A program made the translations under genes and the position numbers. This document shows positions 1-9,528 of a stretch of DNA of 64,000 nt, one piece after another. Source of the stretch: Elusimicrobia bacterium RIFOXYA12_FULL_51_18 (lineage in GTDB: Bacteria > Elusimicrobiota > Elusimicrobia > Elusimicrobiales > UBA9959). Position 1 is the first letter of the stretch. Each line of letters begins with the position of its first letter. The stretch spans positions 1 to 64,000 of the forward strand of contig MGVA01000007.1 in the NCBI GenBank assembly GCA_001800245.1. The letters are read 5' to 3'. The notes under the pieces are model-generated. The model was given only the letters and a program-made list of their open reading frames with translations, had not been told where the DNA came from and ran no database searches.

Positions 1-188
1 ACACGGACTCGCTCTTTAAGGAGCAGGTGTTCGAGTTCAATACGGCCGCCCAGTATGAGATCAACTTCAACAGTGATATCAAAGCGGGCAAGTTCTATGT
101 CCGTTGGGATCTCCAGAGGAATGGCGGCGTGGTGTCTAATCAGAATATGATAGCCGGACGCCAGACCGAGTTCATGGAAATACAGTAA
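1..188 (+). CDS. 3' end of a truncated CDS, unknown product
   Basis: Open frame from window start ending ...TTC ATG GAA ATA CAG TAA at 186-188, followed directly by a terminator hairpin. Confidence 0.6.
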   Translation, partial: TDSLFKEQVFEFNTAAQYEINFNSDIKAGKFYVRWDLQRNGGVVSNQNMIAGRQTEFMEIQ

Positions 189-210
189 AGTAATTGGGGA
201 GTAAACTTGA

Positions 211-240
211 GAAAGCCCGCCTGAAAAGGCGGGCTTTCTG
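211..240 (+). terminator. Rho-independent terminator
   Basis: GAAAGCCCGCC-TGAAAA-GGCGGGCTTTC stem followed by T-rich sequence. Confidence 0.8.
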
Positions 241-344
241 TTTTCTGTACGGAGAACCTTCGCTATCGGTCAAATCCAAGGTCTCCAACGGAGGTATTAC
301 TGGCGCGTGGTATGGTGATTGGAATTATGACGAAAAAACTTCGG

Positions 345-1217
345 TTATTGGCTGATTTGCGCGGCGCCGCTCAGACCGGCGTAAATCAGCGCTCCGCCTT
401 TAAGAGTTTCTATAACGATATCGATGCTGGCAAGGCTTACAGCCAGGCAGCCCCAGGAACGTCCGGGCTGCACATCATTATCCGACACATACTTTGCCTT
501 GTGAATGACCACGGCGCGTTCAAAGGCATTGGAATTAGTGGCGGATAAACCGTGTAAGCGCATGGAACGTCCGTGTTTGCCGGTGTAAATGTCTCCGGTG
601 AGATAAAATCCGAGCGAGGACGCGTTTGAATTAGGCTTGTTGCTGAAGATCGTGGCGTATCCGTCCTTATCCGGATCCGAGCCTGAACCGTGCGCTACAT
701 GAAAAGATCTCACCGTTCCTTCCGTAATATCGGCAATATAGAAACGCGCAATACTGGAATGTCGGGAAAAATTTACCACTCCTAAATACCTTAAATTCCC
801 CAGTTTATCTTTATTGGCCGTATAATAAGCCACTGCCGCGGCTTTGAGGTCGGAGGGTATGATATTCTGGGGGTCTATATCCGCCGCGTTGTACATTTTC
901 AGGGCGCCGGCATTTCTGCCGGCGGGTATTGGAATAATTTCCTTACTATCAGGCAGCTCCTCGCGTATGTCGTCGTCAGGAAGTATCTTCATATCCGGAG
1001 GCGCCTGCCGCCACATATGCACTTTTGTATCTCCGTCCGGTTCCACGCTGATGGCTGTGGAGCCTGTTTTCGCAGCGGTCAAAGCGCCCGGCGCCGCCGC
1101 ATATCCGGAAACGGAGGGATTCCGCAGCAACTCTTCAAAAGCGCCATTGTCCGCCGACACGTTTACGGCAAAAAATGCGGACAACACGGTTGAGATAATT
1201 AAAAGACGTCCAATCAT
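345..1217 (-). CDS. Murein L,D-transpeptidase catalytic domain (YkuD_2-like) secreted protein
   Basis: C-terminal HGxS..SWGCLAVS motif with catalytic Cys; N-terminal signal peptide if start is MIGRLLIISTVLSAFF (trimmed from ORF start 1292). Confidence 0.75.
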   Translation of the reverse strand: MIGRLLIISTVLSAFFAVNVSADNGAFEELLRNPSVSGYAAAPGALTAAKTGSTAISVEPDGDTKVHMWRQAPPDMKILPDDDIREELPDSKEIIPIPAGRNAGALKMYNAADIDPQNIIPSDLKAAAVAYYTANKDKLGNLRYLGVVNFSRHSSIARFYIADITEGTVRSFHVAHGSGSDPDKDGYATIFSNKPNSNASSLGFYLTGDIYTGKHGRSMRLHGLSATNSNAFERAVVIHKAKYVSDNDVQPGRSWGCLAVSLASIDIVIETLKGGALIYAGLSGAAQISQ

Positions 1218-1367
1218 AAAATTCCTCACATATAATATTGCGTGATATGCGGCGTTTGTCAAGGGCCTTATTGCCTGTGCCCTGTTTGTCAATAACGGAG
1301 GCGGACCGCGCCCGGCGCAGCTGATTTTTTGTCGAATGAATATTTATCGACGGTTCCCCCCGGCCGG

Positions 1368-2819
1368 CTATGCCGGCTTTTCGCCGTCATTCATCGGGAG
1401 GCGGAATATTACCAGTATGCCGGGAATAGTGAGGAGGCAAACCGCCAGGAAAAAGTGTCTGTAGCCTATAGCCTCCTGCAGTTTGCCGCTTATCATGCCG
1501 GGGACCATCATACCCAGCGCCATAATGCCGGTGGAGATGGCGAAATGGGCTGTCTTGTATTTCCCTTTGCAGACCATCATCAGATAAACGGTGAAAGCCG
1601 TGAGGCCGATGCCGTAGCCGAACTGTTCCGCAGCCACCAGTACATAGGCTATCCATTTTGCCGGCTGAACGTAGGCCATGTATAGATAAAATACATCCGG
1701 CACGTGCAGGGCGAAAACCATGGGCCATAGGCACTTTCTGAACCCGTATTTGGATATAAGCCAGCCGCCAAGCAGTCCGCCGATTATCAGGGCTATCATG
1801 CCGAAAGTGCCGTACATAATGCCGACCTCTGAAGTGGTAATTCCCAGGCCGCCTTTCTCAAACGCATCCAACAGGAACGGCGAAGTAAGCTTTAAAAGCA
1901 TGGCTTCGGCAAAGCGGTAGAAGAGGATAAAGGCGATTATGTAACCGATACCGTCCATCGTGAAGTAAGTGATGAAGGCCTCGTTAAAAGAACTACCTTC
2001 AGCCGTCATCTGCTTTTTCAGGGAAGGGAATATGTAAGTGCGGCAGAGGAAGACCAGGGCGGCCACCAGGACGGCCGCCGCGCCCAGTTTCTGTGCCGGG
2101 CCTGAGAGGCGGTTGAAGAGCCACACAAGTCCGCCCGCGGCCGTCAGGTATGCGGCCATGGTTCCGAACGATTTCAGCAGGCTGAACAGGTCGGCCTTGG
2201 CTTTGGGTACGTCCTCGGCTGGATAAGGCAGGATAAAACGGTGATAGATAAAAAGCGCCAGGAACAGGATGGCCGACAGTAGGAGCATTATGCTCCAGCT
2301 GCCGGGGATGTCCCCCAGCGTTTCCTGCAATTGTCCGGCCCGGTATACCAAAAAGCCGGTGCCGAATATCATAGCGAACCTGTAGAACATCGAGCGGATG
2401 CCTACGAAGAAAGCCTGGTCTTCCTTGGTGAGCGCCAGCATATAGAACCCGTCGGTGGCTATATCGTGAGTGGCTGAGACGAAGGCTCCTACTGCGAAAG
2501 CCAGCAGGGAGACCGCGAAGAAATGCTGTCCGCCCAGCGAAAGCGCGGCCGCCGCCAGGCAGCAGGCCATGATAAGCTGGGTATAGACGAGCCATTTGCG
2601 GCGCGTGCCGTACATATCCACCATGGGCCCCCAGAGCATCTTTATGACCCAGGGGAGATAGAGCCAGCTGGTCCAGAAAGCGATCTGGGCGTTAGAGACG
2701 CCCATGTTTTTATAAAGGATTACGGAAACGGAGTTTATAATGATGTATGGCAGGCCTTCGGCGAAATAAGTGGAAGGCACGAAATACCAGGGGTTGCGAT
2801 TTTCGGCTTTAGAAAGCAT
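1368..2819 (-). CDS. MFS transporter, AmpG/PAT family-like
   Basis: 12-TM-like protein; N-terminus WYFVPSTYFAEGLPYIIINSVSVILYKNMG...WGPMVDMYGTRRKW resembles AmpG-type permeases. Confidence 0.75.
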   Translation of the reverse strand: MLSKAENRNPWYFVPSTYFAEGLPYIIINSVSVILYKNMGVSNAQIAFWTSWLYLPWVIKMLWGPMVDMYGTRRKWLVYTQLIMACCLAAAALSLGGQHFFAVSLLAFAVGAFVSATHDIATDGFYMLALTKEDQAFFVGIRSMFYRFAMIFGTGFLVYRAGQLQETLGDIPGSWSIMLLLSAILFLALFIYHRFILPYPAEDVPKAKADLFSLLKSFGTMAAYLTAAGGLVWLFNRLSGPAQKLGAAAVLVAALVFLCRTYIFPSLKKQMTAEGSSFNEAFITYFTMDGIGYIIAFILFYRFAEAMLLKLTSPFLLDAFEKGGLGITTSEVGIMYGTFGMIALIIGGLLGGWLISKYGFRKCLWPMVFALHVPDVFYLYMAYVQPAKWIAYVLVAAEQFGYGIGLTAFTVYLMMVCKGKYKTAHFAISTGIMALGMMVPGMISGKLQEAIGYRHFFLAVCLLTIPGILVIFRLPMNDGEKPA

Positions 2820-2841
2820 TGAACCTCCGCGTCATCAATAA

Positions 2842-3025
2842 TATCCTTAGATAAGGTAATTGCCGGGGCTGCAAGTTCGGGGCGCCGTCGGGGCAGCGGA
2901 ACGCAAAACCAGCGTCGGTCACACCGTGGCCGCGCTTCCGATCCTCGGCCTCCGGACGGTTTTGCAAACCCGCCGCCCCGCCAGCGCCACTCCAACTATA
3001 CCCGCCGGCAACTATTCTAAGGATA
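2842..3025. repeat. Copy A of dispersed structured intergenic element (GGCTGCAAGTTCGGGG family)
   Basis: Outer 10-bp inverted repeat TATCCTTAGA(2842-2851)/TCTAAGGATA(3016-3025), then TTGCCGG/CCGGCAA, CGGGGC/GCCCCG and GCAAAACC/GGTTTTGC nested stems; related copies near 53.5, 55.2 and 56.8 kb. Confidence 0.8.
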
Positions 3026-3073
3026 GTTTAACTTTTGCCTGCGCGGGTTTCAATACTTTGCTAAAATTAATAC

Positions 3074-4729
3074 ATGGCACTGCTTTCACTGCTTTTCCCC
3101 CCCGAATCCGTAGCCTATTCGGTTTTCATCATAACTTTGGTAGGCGCCGCCGGCCTGGCCTTCGGGAATATTAAATTTTTCGGTATAAATCTGGGTATCG
3201 CCGGAGTCCTCTTCGCGGGCATAGTTTTCGGCCATTTCGGAGTGGACGTGAATCGGGAGACCCTGGAGTTCCTGCGGGAGTTCGGGTTGATTCTTTTCGT
3301 TTACGCCATCGGCACCCAGGTGGGCCCCGGGTTTTTTTCCTCTTTTCGTAAGGAGGGTATCAGGCTCAATCTGCTCGCGGCCGCCGTTGTACTGGGCGGC
3401 GCGGCGTTGTCTCTGCTGCTGGCGCGCCTTGCCGGCCTGGACATCCCCACCGCGGTAGGGATGTATTCCGGCGCCGTGACCAACACCCCGGCCCTGGCGG
3501 CGGCCCAGCAGACGCTCAACGGCATGAGTCCGGACTTTGCCAACAGCGCTTCCGTGGGTTACGCCCTGGCTTATCCCGGCGCTATTCTCGGCATTATATT
3601 GACCATGGTTTTTATAAAGACGGTCTTTAGATCCCAGGTAACCGAGGATATTAAACATGTGCCTGAGACGCGCAGCGAAGCCGACTTCGCCAATATGAGC
3701 ATTAAGGTGGAGAATAAAAATCTGGACGGCTTCAGGATAAAGGATATTCCCGCGATCAACGAACTGGGCGTGGTGGTCTCCCGTATCTATCACGACGGGA
3801 AAATGGCCGTGGCCCATGACGATACCGGCATAAAAGTGGGCGATGTGGTGCTGGCCGTGGGTCGTCATGAGAACGTGAAAAAATTTATGATAGTGGTCGG
3901 CTCACAGAGCGACATGGACCTTAAAAAAATCCCCAGCCGCATCGTGCATTCCCGCGTTATCGTGACCCGTAAAGAGGTTATCGGTAAGACCTTGGACGAG
4001 ATAAAACTGGAGTCGCAGTATGACGTTATAGCCACCAGGGCCACGCGCGCGGACGTGGAATTCATTGTTCCCGACAGCTATATTCTGCAGTTCGCCGACA
4101 ACCTGGTGATAGTGGGCGAAGAGGCCAGCGTGGCCAAGGCTTCCGCGATGCTGGGCAATTCACCCAAGGATCTAAATCATCCCCAACTAATTCCCGCCTT
4201 TATCGGCATTGGTCTGGGAGTGGTGCTGGGTTCCATTCCTATCGCTATACCCGGCCTTTCCACCCCCATAAAACTCGGCCTGGCCGGAGGCCCGCTGATC
4301 ATGGCTATTCTGCTGAGCTATGTGCAGACCATAGGGCCGCTTAACTGGTACATGCCTCCCGCCGGTAACCTTATGCTCAGAGAACTGGGGATAGTCCTGT
4401 TCCTGGCCTGTGTGGGCCTCAAGGCGGGAGGAAAGTTTATGGAGACGCTGGTCAGCGGCAACGGCGGCGTCATGGTGCTGCTGTCATTCGTTATAACCGT
4501 GGCGCCGATAATCATAGTCGGGGTCTTTGCCAAGTTGAAATATAGACTGAATTATATGTCGCTGTGCGGCGTGTTGGCCGGTTCCATGACCGACCCGCCC
4601 GCGCTGGCTTTTGCTAACGGTATGGCGGGTTCCAACCTCCCGGCCATGTCCTATGCCACCGTCTATCCCCTGGTCATGATCATGCGCGTAATCTCCGCGC
4701 AGGTGATAGTGTCGCTTTTTATGGGATAA
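3074..4729 (+). CDS. Putative transporter, AspT/YidE/YbjL duplication family with TrkA-C domains
   Basis: Two membrane duplications flanking two RCK-C-like regions; PPAGNLMLRELGIVLFLACVGLKAGG motif. Confidence 0.8.
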   Translation: MALLSLLFPPESVAYSVFIITLVGAAGLAFGNIKFFGINLGIAGVLFAGIVFGHFGVDVNRETLEFLREFGLILFVYAIGTQVGPGFFSSFRKEGIRLNLLAAAVVLGGAALSLLLARLAGLDIPTAVGMYSGAVTNTPALAAAQQTLNGMSPDFANSASVGYALAYPGAILGIILTMVFIKTVFRSQVTEDIKHVPETRSEADFANMSIKVENKNLDGFRIKDIPAINELGVVVSRIYHDGKMAVAHDDTGIKVGDVVLAVGRHENVKKFMIVVGSQSDMDLKKIPSRIVHSRVIVTRKEVIGKTLDEIKLESQYDVIATRATRADVEFIVPDSYILQFADNLVIVGEEASVAKASAMLGNSPKDLNHPQLIPAFIGIGLGVVLGSIPIAIPGLSTPIKLGLAGGPLIMAILLSYVQTIGPLNWYMPPAGNLMLRELGIVLFLACVGLKAGGKFMETLVSGNGGVMVLLSFVITVAPIIIVGVFAKLKYRLNYMSLCGVLAGSMTDPPALAFANGMAGSNLPAMSYATVYPLVMIMRVISAQVIVSLFMG

Positions 4730-4933
4730 TGACGGTAATAATCGCAAACCTTTTCATCATAATGGCATCTGGCTGGCTGTTTCGCCGCTTCGGCATTGTG
4801 CGGGAAGGCGCCGCAGAGGCTTTTAACCAGTACCTATACTACCTGGCCCCTTCCTGCCCTCACCATAGTGAAAATAGCTGACACGCCGCTTTCCGGGCTC
4901 GGTTGGCGGTTCCTGACTGCAAACACGTTGCCG
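4729..4933 (+). pseudogene. Truncated, frameshifted AEC (auxin efflux carrier) family permease N-terminus
   Basis: ATG overlaps upstream stop (TAATG); MTVIIANLFIIMASGWLFRRFGIVREGAAEAFNQYLYYLA then frameshift to LPALTIVKIADTPLSGLGWRFLTAN, cut off at a repeat starting 4934. Confidence 0.7.
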
Positions 4934-5164
4934 TTAACCCGAATCCTGCAGTTCAAATTGGTTTCCATTGGAAGATCCTGTGAACAAAAAAAGCAATACC
5001 TGCGTAGGTGCCGTATAAGGGCCTATGGCCATCAGACGGCCAGGATTCCCCGCAGCAGCGGGTCGAAAACCAAGCGCAATGCGCGCCGGGTTTTCTAGGG
5101 TGTATGCCGCGCGAAGCGCACCTGAGCTCCGCGAAGGGAAAAATTCAACTGAATTTTTCAGGTT
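4934..5164. repeat. Modular intergenic repeat, copy 1 (with extra 99-bp internal module 5025-5123)
   Basis: 4934-5024 and 5124-5164 match reverse complement of 12351-12481 almost perfectly. Confidence 0.85.
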
Positions 5165-6920
5165 GACCGTCGGTTGTGCCGCCTAATTCTTCCTCAAGTT
5201 TTCTTCTTTCGTATATCTGCTTATAAAGTCCGTTCAGGGCTATCAGTTCGGCGTGAGTGCCTTTTTCCGCCAAGCGGCCTTCGTCAAGCGTCAAGATAAA
5301 ATCCGCGTGCTCTATCGTTTTTATGCGGTGCGTGACTATCAGGCAGATGGCGTCCGGCAGTTCTTTTCGGAAGTCATGCCAGAAATCGGCTTCGGTCTGG
5401 GCGTCCATGGCGCTGGTCGCGTCGTCAAAAAGCAGCAGGTCCGGGGATGTCAGCAGCGCCCTGGCTATGGCTACGCGCTGCTTCTGGCCGCCTGAAAGCG
5501 AGAAACCGCGCGTGCCCACGAACGTCTCCAGGCCTTTCGGCAGCCTGGCGATATCGTGCTTGAGCTGAGAAACGCGCACGGCGTTGTCCACGGCGTCACG
5601 CGCCAGGTTGTCCCTCCCGAGCGTAATATTATTGAGTACGGTGTCCGTCAGTATAAAGGGGTCCTGCGTAACGAGGCCGAGACGCGCGCGCAGAGCCTCG
5701 GGAGAGAAGCCGCGCATATCCGCGCCGTTCACGCGTAGTTCGCCGGATGAGAATTCCGAGAGGCGTGTGAGCAGGGCCAGCAGGCTGCTCTTGCCCGAAC
5801 CGATCTTTCCAACTATCGCCACCAGCTGTCCCTTTTTCGCCTCGAAGGTGATCTTTTTCAGCAGCGGCACATCGTCCTTGTCGGTCTTCACGGAGACATC
5901 CGCAGCCGAAATGCTCTCTATTCTGGCCGGCGGCGCGCTGGGTGCGTGCGGTTTCTTGATGCCGCTTCTGGCGTGCAACAGCTCGTCCACGCGCTTTATA
6001 GAGGCGCCCGCCCGGGTGCCGGCCACGAAGAATTGGCTGATGTCCATCAGCGGCATCATAATCATGCCGGAATAAAAATAGAAGGCCATCAGGTCGCCCA
6101 AGGTGGCTTTGCCTTTTATGACCATCAGGCCGCCGGCGAGATAGAGCATCGCGACCGACACGAAATTGGCGTAATGGAAGAAATACGAGAAGATAATGTC
6201 CATTTTAGTGGAGGCTATCTCGGCCGCCTGCTGTCCCTCGGCCTTGCCAGCGAAAAAAGCGCTCTGGGCGTTTTCCTTGGCGTTGGCCTTTATCAGCTTT
6301 ATGCCGGTGAAGCAGGTCTCCAGAAAATCGTAGATAAGTGTTATCGTCTTCTGCAGCGCGTCGTAGCGCTCGTGCAGCTTCTTGCCGGTCTTTATGGAAG
6401 CCGTAAGGATGAAGGGCGCCGGCAGCAGCACCCAGAAGGTCAGCCATGGGCTGAGCAGCAGCATCATTGTTATGGCCGCGATAAGCGTGAAGAAGGATTG
6501 GATGAAGCGGAATACGCCCGAGCAAGAGAACCATGAGATCTTCCGCGAGATATCGTCTATCATGCGCGTGACCAGGTCGCCGGTGGTGTAGCGGTGGTAG
6601 AAATGCTGGTCCATCTTTATGATATGTTCGAACACCTCTTTGCGGAACTCCCATTCGAGGCGCATGTTCATATAGGCGCGGTTGCGCTGCGCCAGAACGC
6701 TGACAAGCGCGCTTAAAACGCCCACGCCAAGTATCAGGTATATATTCTGGTGCAAGTATTCGCGTGTTATCCCGCTTTTGAGGCCGTCTACTATCCGCTT
6801 GATAAGATAAGGATAGACCGCGTTAAGCGCTGCGCTCAGGAGGCCCAGCAGGATGATGGCGAGCATGCGGTATTTATGCCGCCGCCAGTAAGGAAAAAGC
6901 CATTTAAGGGTGAACATCAT
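5145..6920 (-). CDS. ABC transporter, fused permease/ATPase, degenerate Walker B (LLFDDATSAMD)
   Basis: Walker A GKIGSGKSS, signature LSGGQ, Asp in place of catalytic Glu; TM domain N-terminal. Confidence 0.9.
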   Translation of the reverse strand: MMFTLKWLFPYWRRHKYRMLAIILLGLLSAALNAVYPYLIKRIVDGLKSGITREYLHQNIYLILGVGVLSALVSVLAQRNRAYMNMRLEWEFRKEVFEHIIKMDQHFYHRYTTGDLVTRMIDDISRKISWFSCSGVFRFIQSFFTLIAAITMMLLLSPWLTFWVLLPAPFILTASIKTGKKLHERYDALQKTITLIYDFLETCFTGIKLIKANAKENAQSAFFAGKAEGQQAAEIASTKMDIIFSYFFHYANFVSVAMLYLAGGLMVIKGKATLGDLMAFYFYSGMIMMPLMDISQFFVAGTRAGASIKRVDELLHARSGIKKPHAPSAPPARIESISAADVSVKTDKDDVPLLKKITFEAKKGQLVAIVGKIGSGKSSLLALLTRLSEFSSGELRVNGADMRGFSPEALRARLGLVTQDPFILTDTVLNNITLGRDNLARDAVDNAVRVSQLKHDIARLPKGLETFVGTRGFSLSGGQKQRVAIARALLTSPDLLLFDDATSAMDAQTEADFWHDFRKELPDAICLIVTHRIKTIEHADFILTLDEGRLAEKGTHAELIALNGLYKQIYERRKLEEELGGTTDGQPEKFS

Positions 6921-6924
6921 AGGG

Positions 6925-8703
6925 CTATCCGTTCTCCCCGAACTGCAGCTTGTAAAATTTAGAATATACCCCGCCCCGCTCCAGCAGTTGGCCGTGCGTG
7001 CCGCTTTCCTTGATCTCCCCCTCGGAGATCAGCAGAATGTTGTCGGCGTTGCGTATGGTGGAAAGCCTGTGGGCGATGACTATCATCGTCTTGTGCTTGA
7101 TCAGGCGCTGCATGGCCGTATTTATCAGGCGTTCGGTATACGGGTCTATATGCGAGGTCGCTTCGTCCAGTACCAGCACTTCCTGGTTGAGCACCATGGC
7201 CCGTACCAGGGAGATGACCTGTTTTTCGCCCGCGGAAAGGTTTACGCCCTTTTCCACGATATGCTTTGAAAGGCTGTGATGCTTGAAAAAAGTCTCCAGG
7301 CCTATCGTCTTTATGGCGTCGTGCACCATGGAGTCAGGGAGGGCGTCGTCCATCAGTTTCAGGTTCTGCATGATGGTGCCTGGGAAAAGGTAGATATCCT
7401 GGTGCACAAGGCCTATGGCCGTGCGCAGAGAATTCAGGCTGATGTCCGGCAGGTCCACGCCGTCTATAAGTATGCGGCCTTTCTGCGGAGTGTAGAACTT
7501 GAACAGCAAATTGGTGACGGTGGTTTTTCCCCCGCCTGTCTCTCCCACGATAGCCAGGCTTTTACCTTTAGGCAGATTGAAGGAAATATCTTTCAGCACC
7601 CACTGCGCGTCGTCGGAGTAGCGCATCCAGACATTGCGGAACTCTATGCCTTCCTTGATGGAATGGAGATATCTCGGTTTGGGGATGTCCACTATGGCGG
7701 GGCGGCGTTCGAGTATCCGGTGTATGCGCTGCCCGGCGGCGAAGGAGCGCTGGATAATGCTGATGTGCTCCGAGAGCCTGAAGACCGGCTCGAAAAGCGT
7801 GTCGATATAAAGGATGAACATCACCAGCGTGCCGATGGAAATAGCGCCGTCGATGGCCCAGCCCCCGCCCACGCCGAGTATGATGGCTATCGAGATCGGG
7901 CTGAGTAATATGATGCTCAGATAGAAAATTATCGACATGAATTCGCCGCTCAGCTCGGCGTTGAACTTTTTCTTGTTGATCACTTCGAGTTTGTCTGCGG
8001 CCATCTTTTCACGGTTGTAGGCCTGCAGCAGGGCGATGGCGTTTATGTGTTCGGTCAGGAAACCGGTGATCTCGCTGGTCAGCTTCCTGACCAGTACGAA
8101 TAAGGTGGAGCTTTTCCGCAGGAAAATAAAACTGATTACCAACACGAACGGGAAGACCGAGGAGAGCAGCAGCGTCAGGCGCGGGCTGAAATAGAACATC
8201 ACTCCGAAGGTCACTACGAACATGATCATGTCGCGAAAGATAGTGACGGTCGTTTCCGTGAAGAGCTCGTAAAGGCTGCTGGTATCCGACTGAACGCGCG
8301 CGGTAAGGCGTCCCACCGGGAATTCCGCGTAAAAAGGCAGGTCCAGCGCCAGCATGTGGGCGAGCATGCGTTTCTTCAGATCGGTCATTATCTTCTGGCC
8401 GGTCCGCACCAGCCGCATGCGCAGCAGGTAGCTGAAGCCCAGGAAAAGCATGGAGTTCAAAAAGAGCGCGCCCACGGCAATAAGGAGCATCATGGATTTG
8501 CCGGACGGGATCGCTGTGTCTATTATGTATTTGGCTATTATCGGCGTGAACAGGTTGGCGGCCGTAGAGAGCATGATCCAGACGAAAGCGGTGATAAAGC
8601 CCCGCCTCTCCGGCACGGTCAGGCCGTAGAGAGTGCGGAAGGTGGCCTTGTAATTTATTTTTTCTTTAGGGTCCTGTCCGTCATCATGGGAGTCGCCGTG
8701 CAT
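6925..8703 (-). CDS. ABC transporter, fused permease/ATPase, canonical Walker B (LVLDEATSHID) with non-canonical signature LSAGE
   Basis: Walker A GETGGGKTT; adjacent to the partner ABC half-transporter. Confidence 0.9.
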   Translation of the reverse strand: MHGDSHDDGQDPKEKINYKATFRTLYGLTVPERRGFITAFVWIMLSTAANLFTPIIAKYIIDTAIPSGKSMMLLIAVGALFLNSMLFLGFSYLLRMRLVRTGQKIMTDLKKRMLAHMLALDLPFYAEFPVGRLTARVQSDTSSLYELFTETTVTIFRDMIMFVVTFGVMFYFSPRLTLLLSSVFPFVLVISFIFLRKSSTLFVLVRKLTSEITGFLTEHINAIALLQAYNREKMAADKLEVINKKKFNAELSGEFMSIIFYLSIILLSPISIAIILGVGGGWAIDGAISIGTLVMFILYIDTLFEPVFRLSEHISIIQRSFAAGQRIHRILERRPAIVDIPKPRYLHSIKEGIEFRNVWMRYSDDAQWVLKDISFNLPKGKSLAIVGETGGGKTTVTNLLFKFYTPQKGRILIDGVDLPDISLNSLRTAIGLVHQDIYLFPGTIMQNLKLMDDALPDSMVHDAIKTIGLETFFKHHSLSKHIVEKGVNLSAGEKQVISLVRAMVLNQEVLVLDEATSHIDPYTERLINTAMQRLIKHKTMIVIAHRLSTIRNADNILLISEGEIKESGTHGQLLERGGVYSKFYKLQFGENG

Positions 8704-8910
8704 CCCTATATTCTATAAAATAGCCGGGCAGGCTTGCCCCGCAGGCCCGGCGGAACACTGGGTGGCTTATCGGGCCTCGCGGTTTAGTGTGGATAGTAGA
8801 AATGCTTCGGGGAAATGGCAGTTGCTGGGCTGATTGGCTTTCGGTTAAGCACCGCAGGTTAGCCCCTACGGGTAAATTTACGTGTCCATCTGTGGATATT
8901 TTGTAAAAAG

Positions 8911-8946
8911 AAAAGGGGCTTAAGGCGAACGCCTTAAACCCCTTTG
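8911..8946 (-). terminator. Rho-independent terminator downstream of the oxidoreductase operon
   Basis: AAGGGGCTTAAGGC-GAAC-GCCTTAAACCCCTT hairpin; minus strand followed by T-rich tract. Confidence 0.75.
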
Positions 8947-8979
8947 ATTCCTCTATTCGTGGCAACCAATAACTAACAA

Positions 8980-9519
8980 TTAGTTCAGCTTTATTTCAGC
9001 GCCGCGTTTTAGGGCTTTGATGTTCAGCTCTATGACTTCCGGTTTGAGCTTCTTGTATACTTTGGGTAAGGCCCTGGAGATGGCGTCCAGCGAGATCGCG
9101 CCGGTATTGGACGCGAAGGCGCCCAACGCCACCATGTTCATGATCTTTGCGTTGCCGAGCTCTCCGGCTATCTGGTTGCAGGGCACATACAGTACCTTTA
9201 TGTCCTTGCGGGTTGGTTTGGAGTTGACCAGCGAACTGTTGACTATCAATAATCCGCCGGGCTTGACCAGCGGTTCGAACTTCGCCAGCGAAGGCTCATT
9301 CAGCACTATGACCGTGTCCGGTTCCGAAACTATAGGCGTGGTTACTTCGTCAGAGGCTATTACCACCGAGCAATTGGCGGTGCCGCCGCGCATCTCCGCG
9401 CCGTATGACGGGAAGAAGCTGACTTCTTTATCTTCCAGCATGCCGGAGTAGGCCAGCAGTATGCCGGCCGAGATGACTCCCTGTCCGCCGAAACCCGAGA
9501 TCCTTATTCCCTGGTACAT
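8980..9519 (-). CDS. 2-oxoacid:ferredoxin oxidoreductase gamma subunit
   Basis: IRISGFGGQGVISAGILLAYSGM...AEMRGGTANCSVVIA typical of the gamma subunit. Confidence 0.9.
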   Translation of the reverse strand: MYQGIRISGFGGQGVISAGILLAYSGMLEDKEVSFFPSYGAEMRGGTANCSVVIASDEVTTPIVSEPDTVIVLNEPSLAKFEPLVKPGGLLIVNSSLVNSKPTRKDIKVLYVPCNQIAGELGNAKIMNMVALGAFASNTGAISLDAISRALPKVYKKLKPEVIELNIKALKRGAEIKLN

Positions 9520-9528
9520 AAATTCCTC

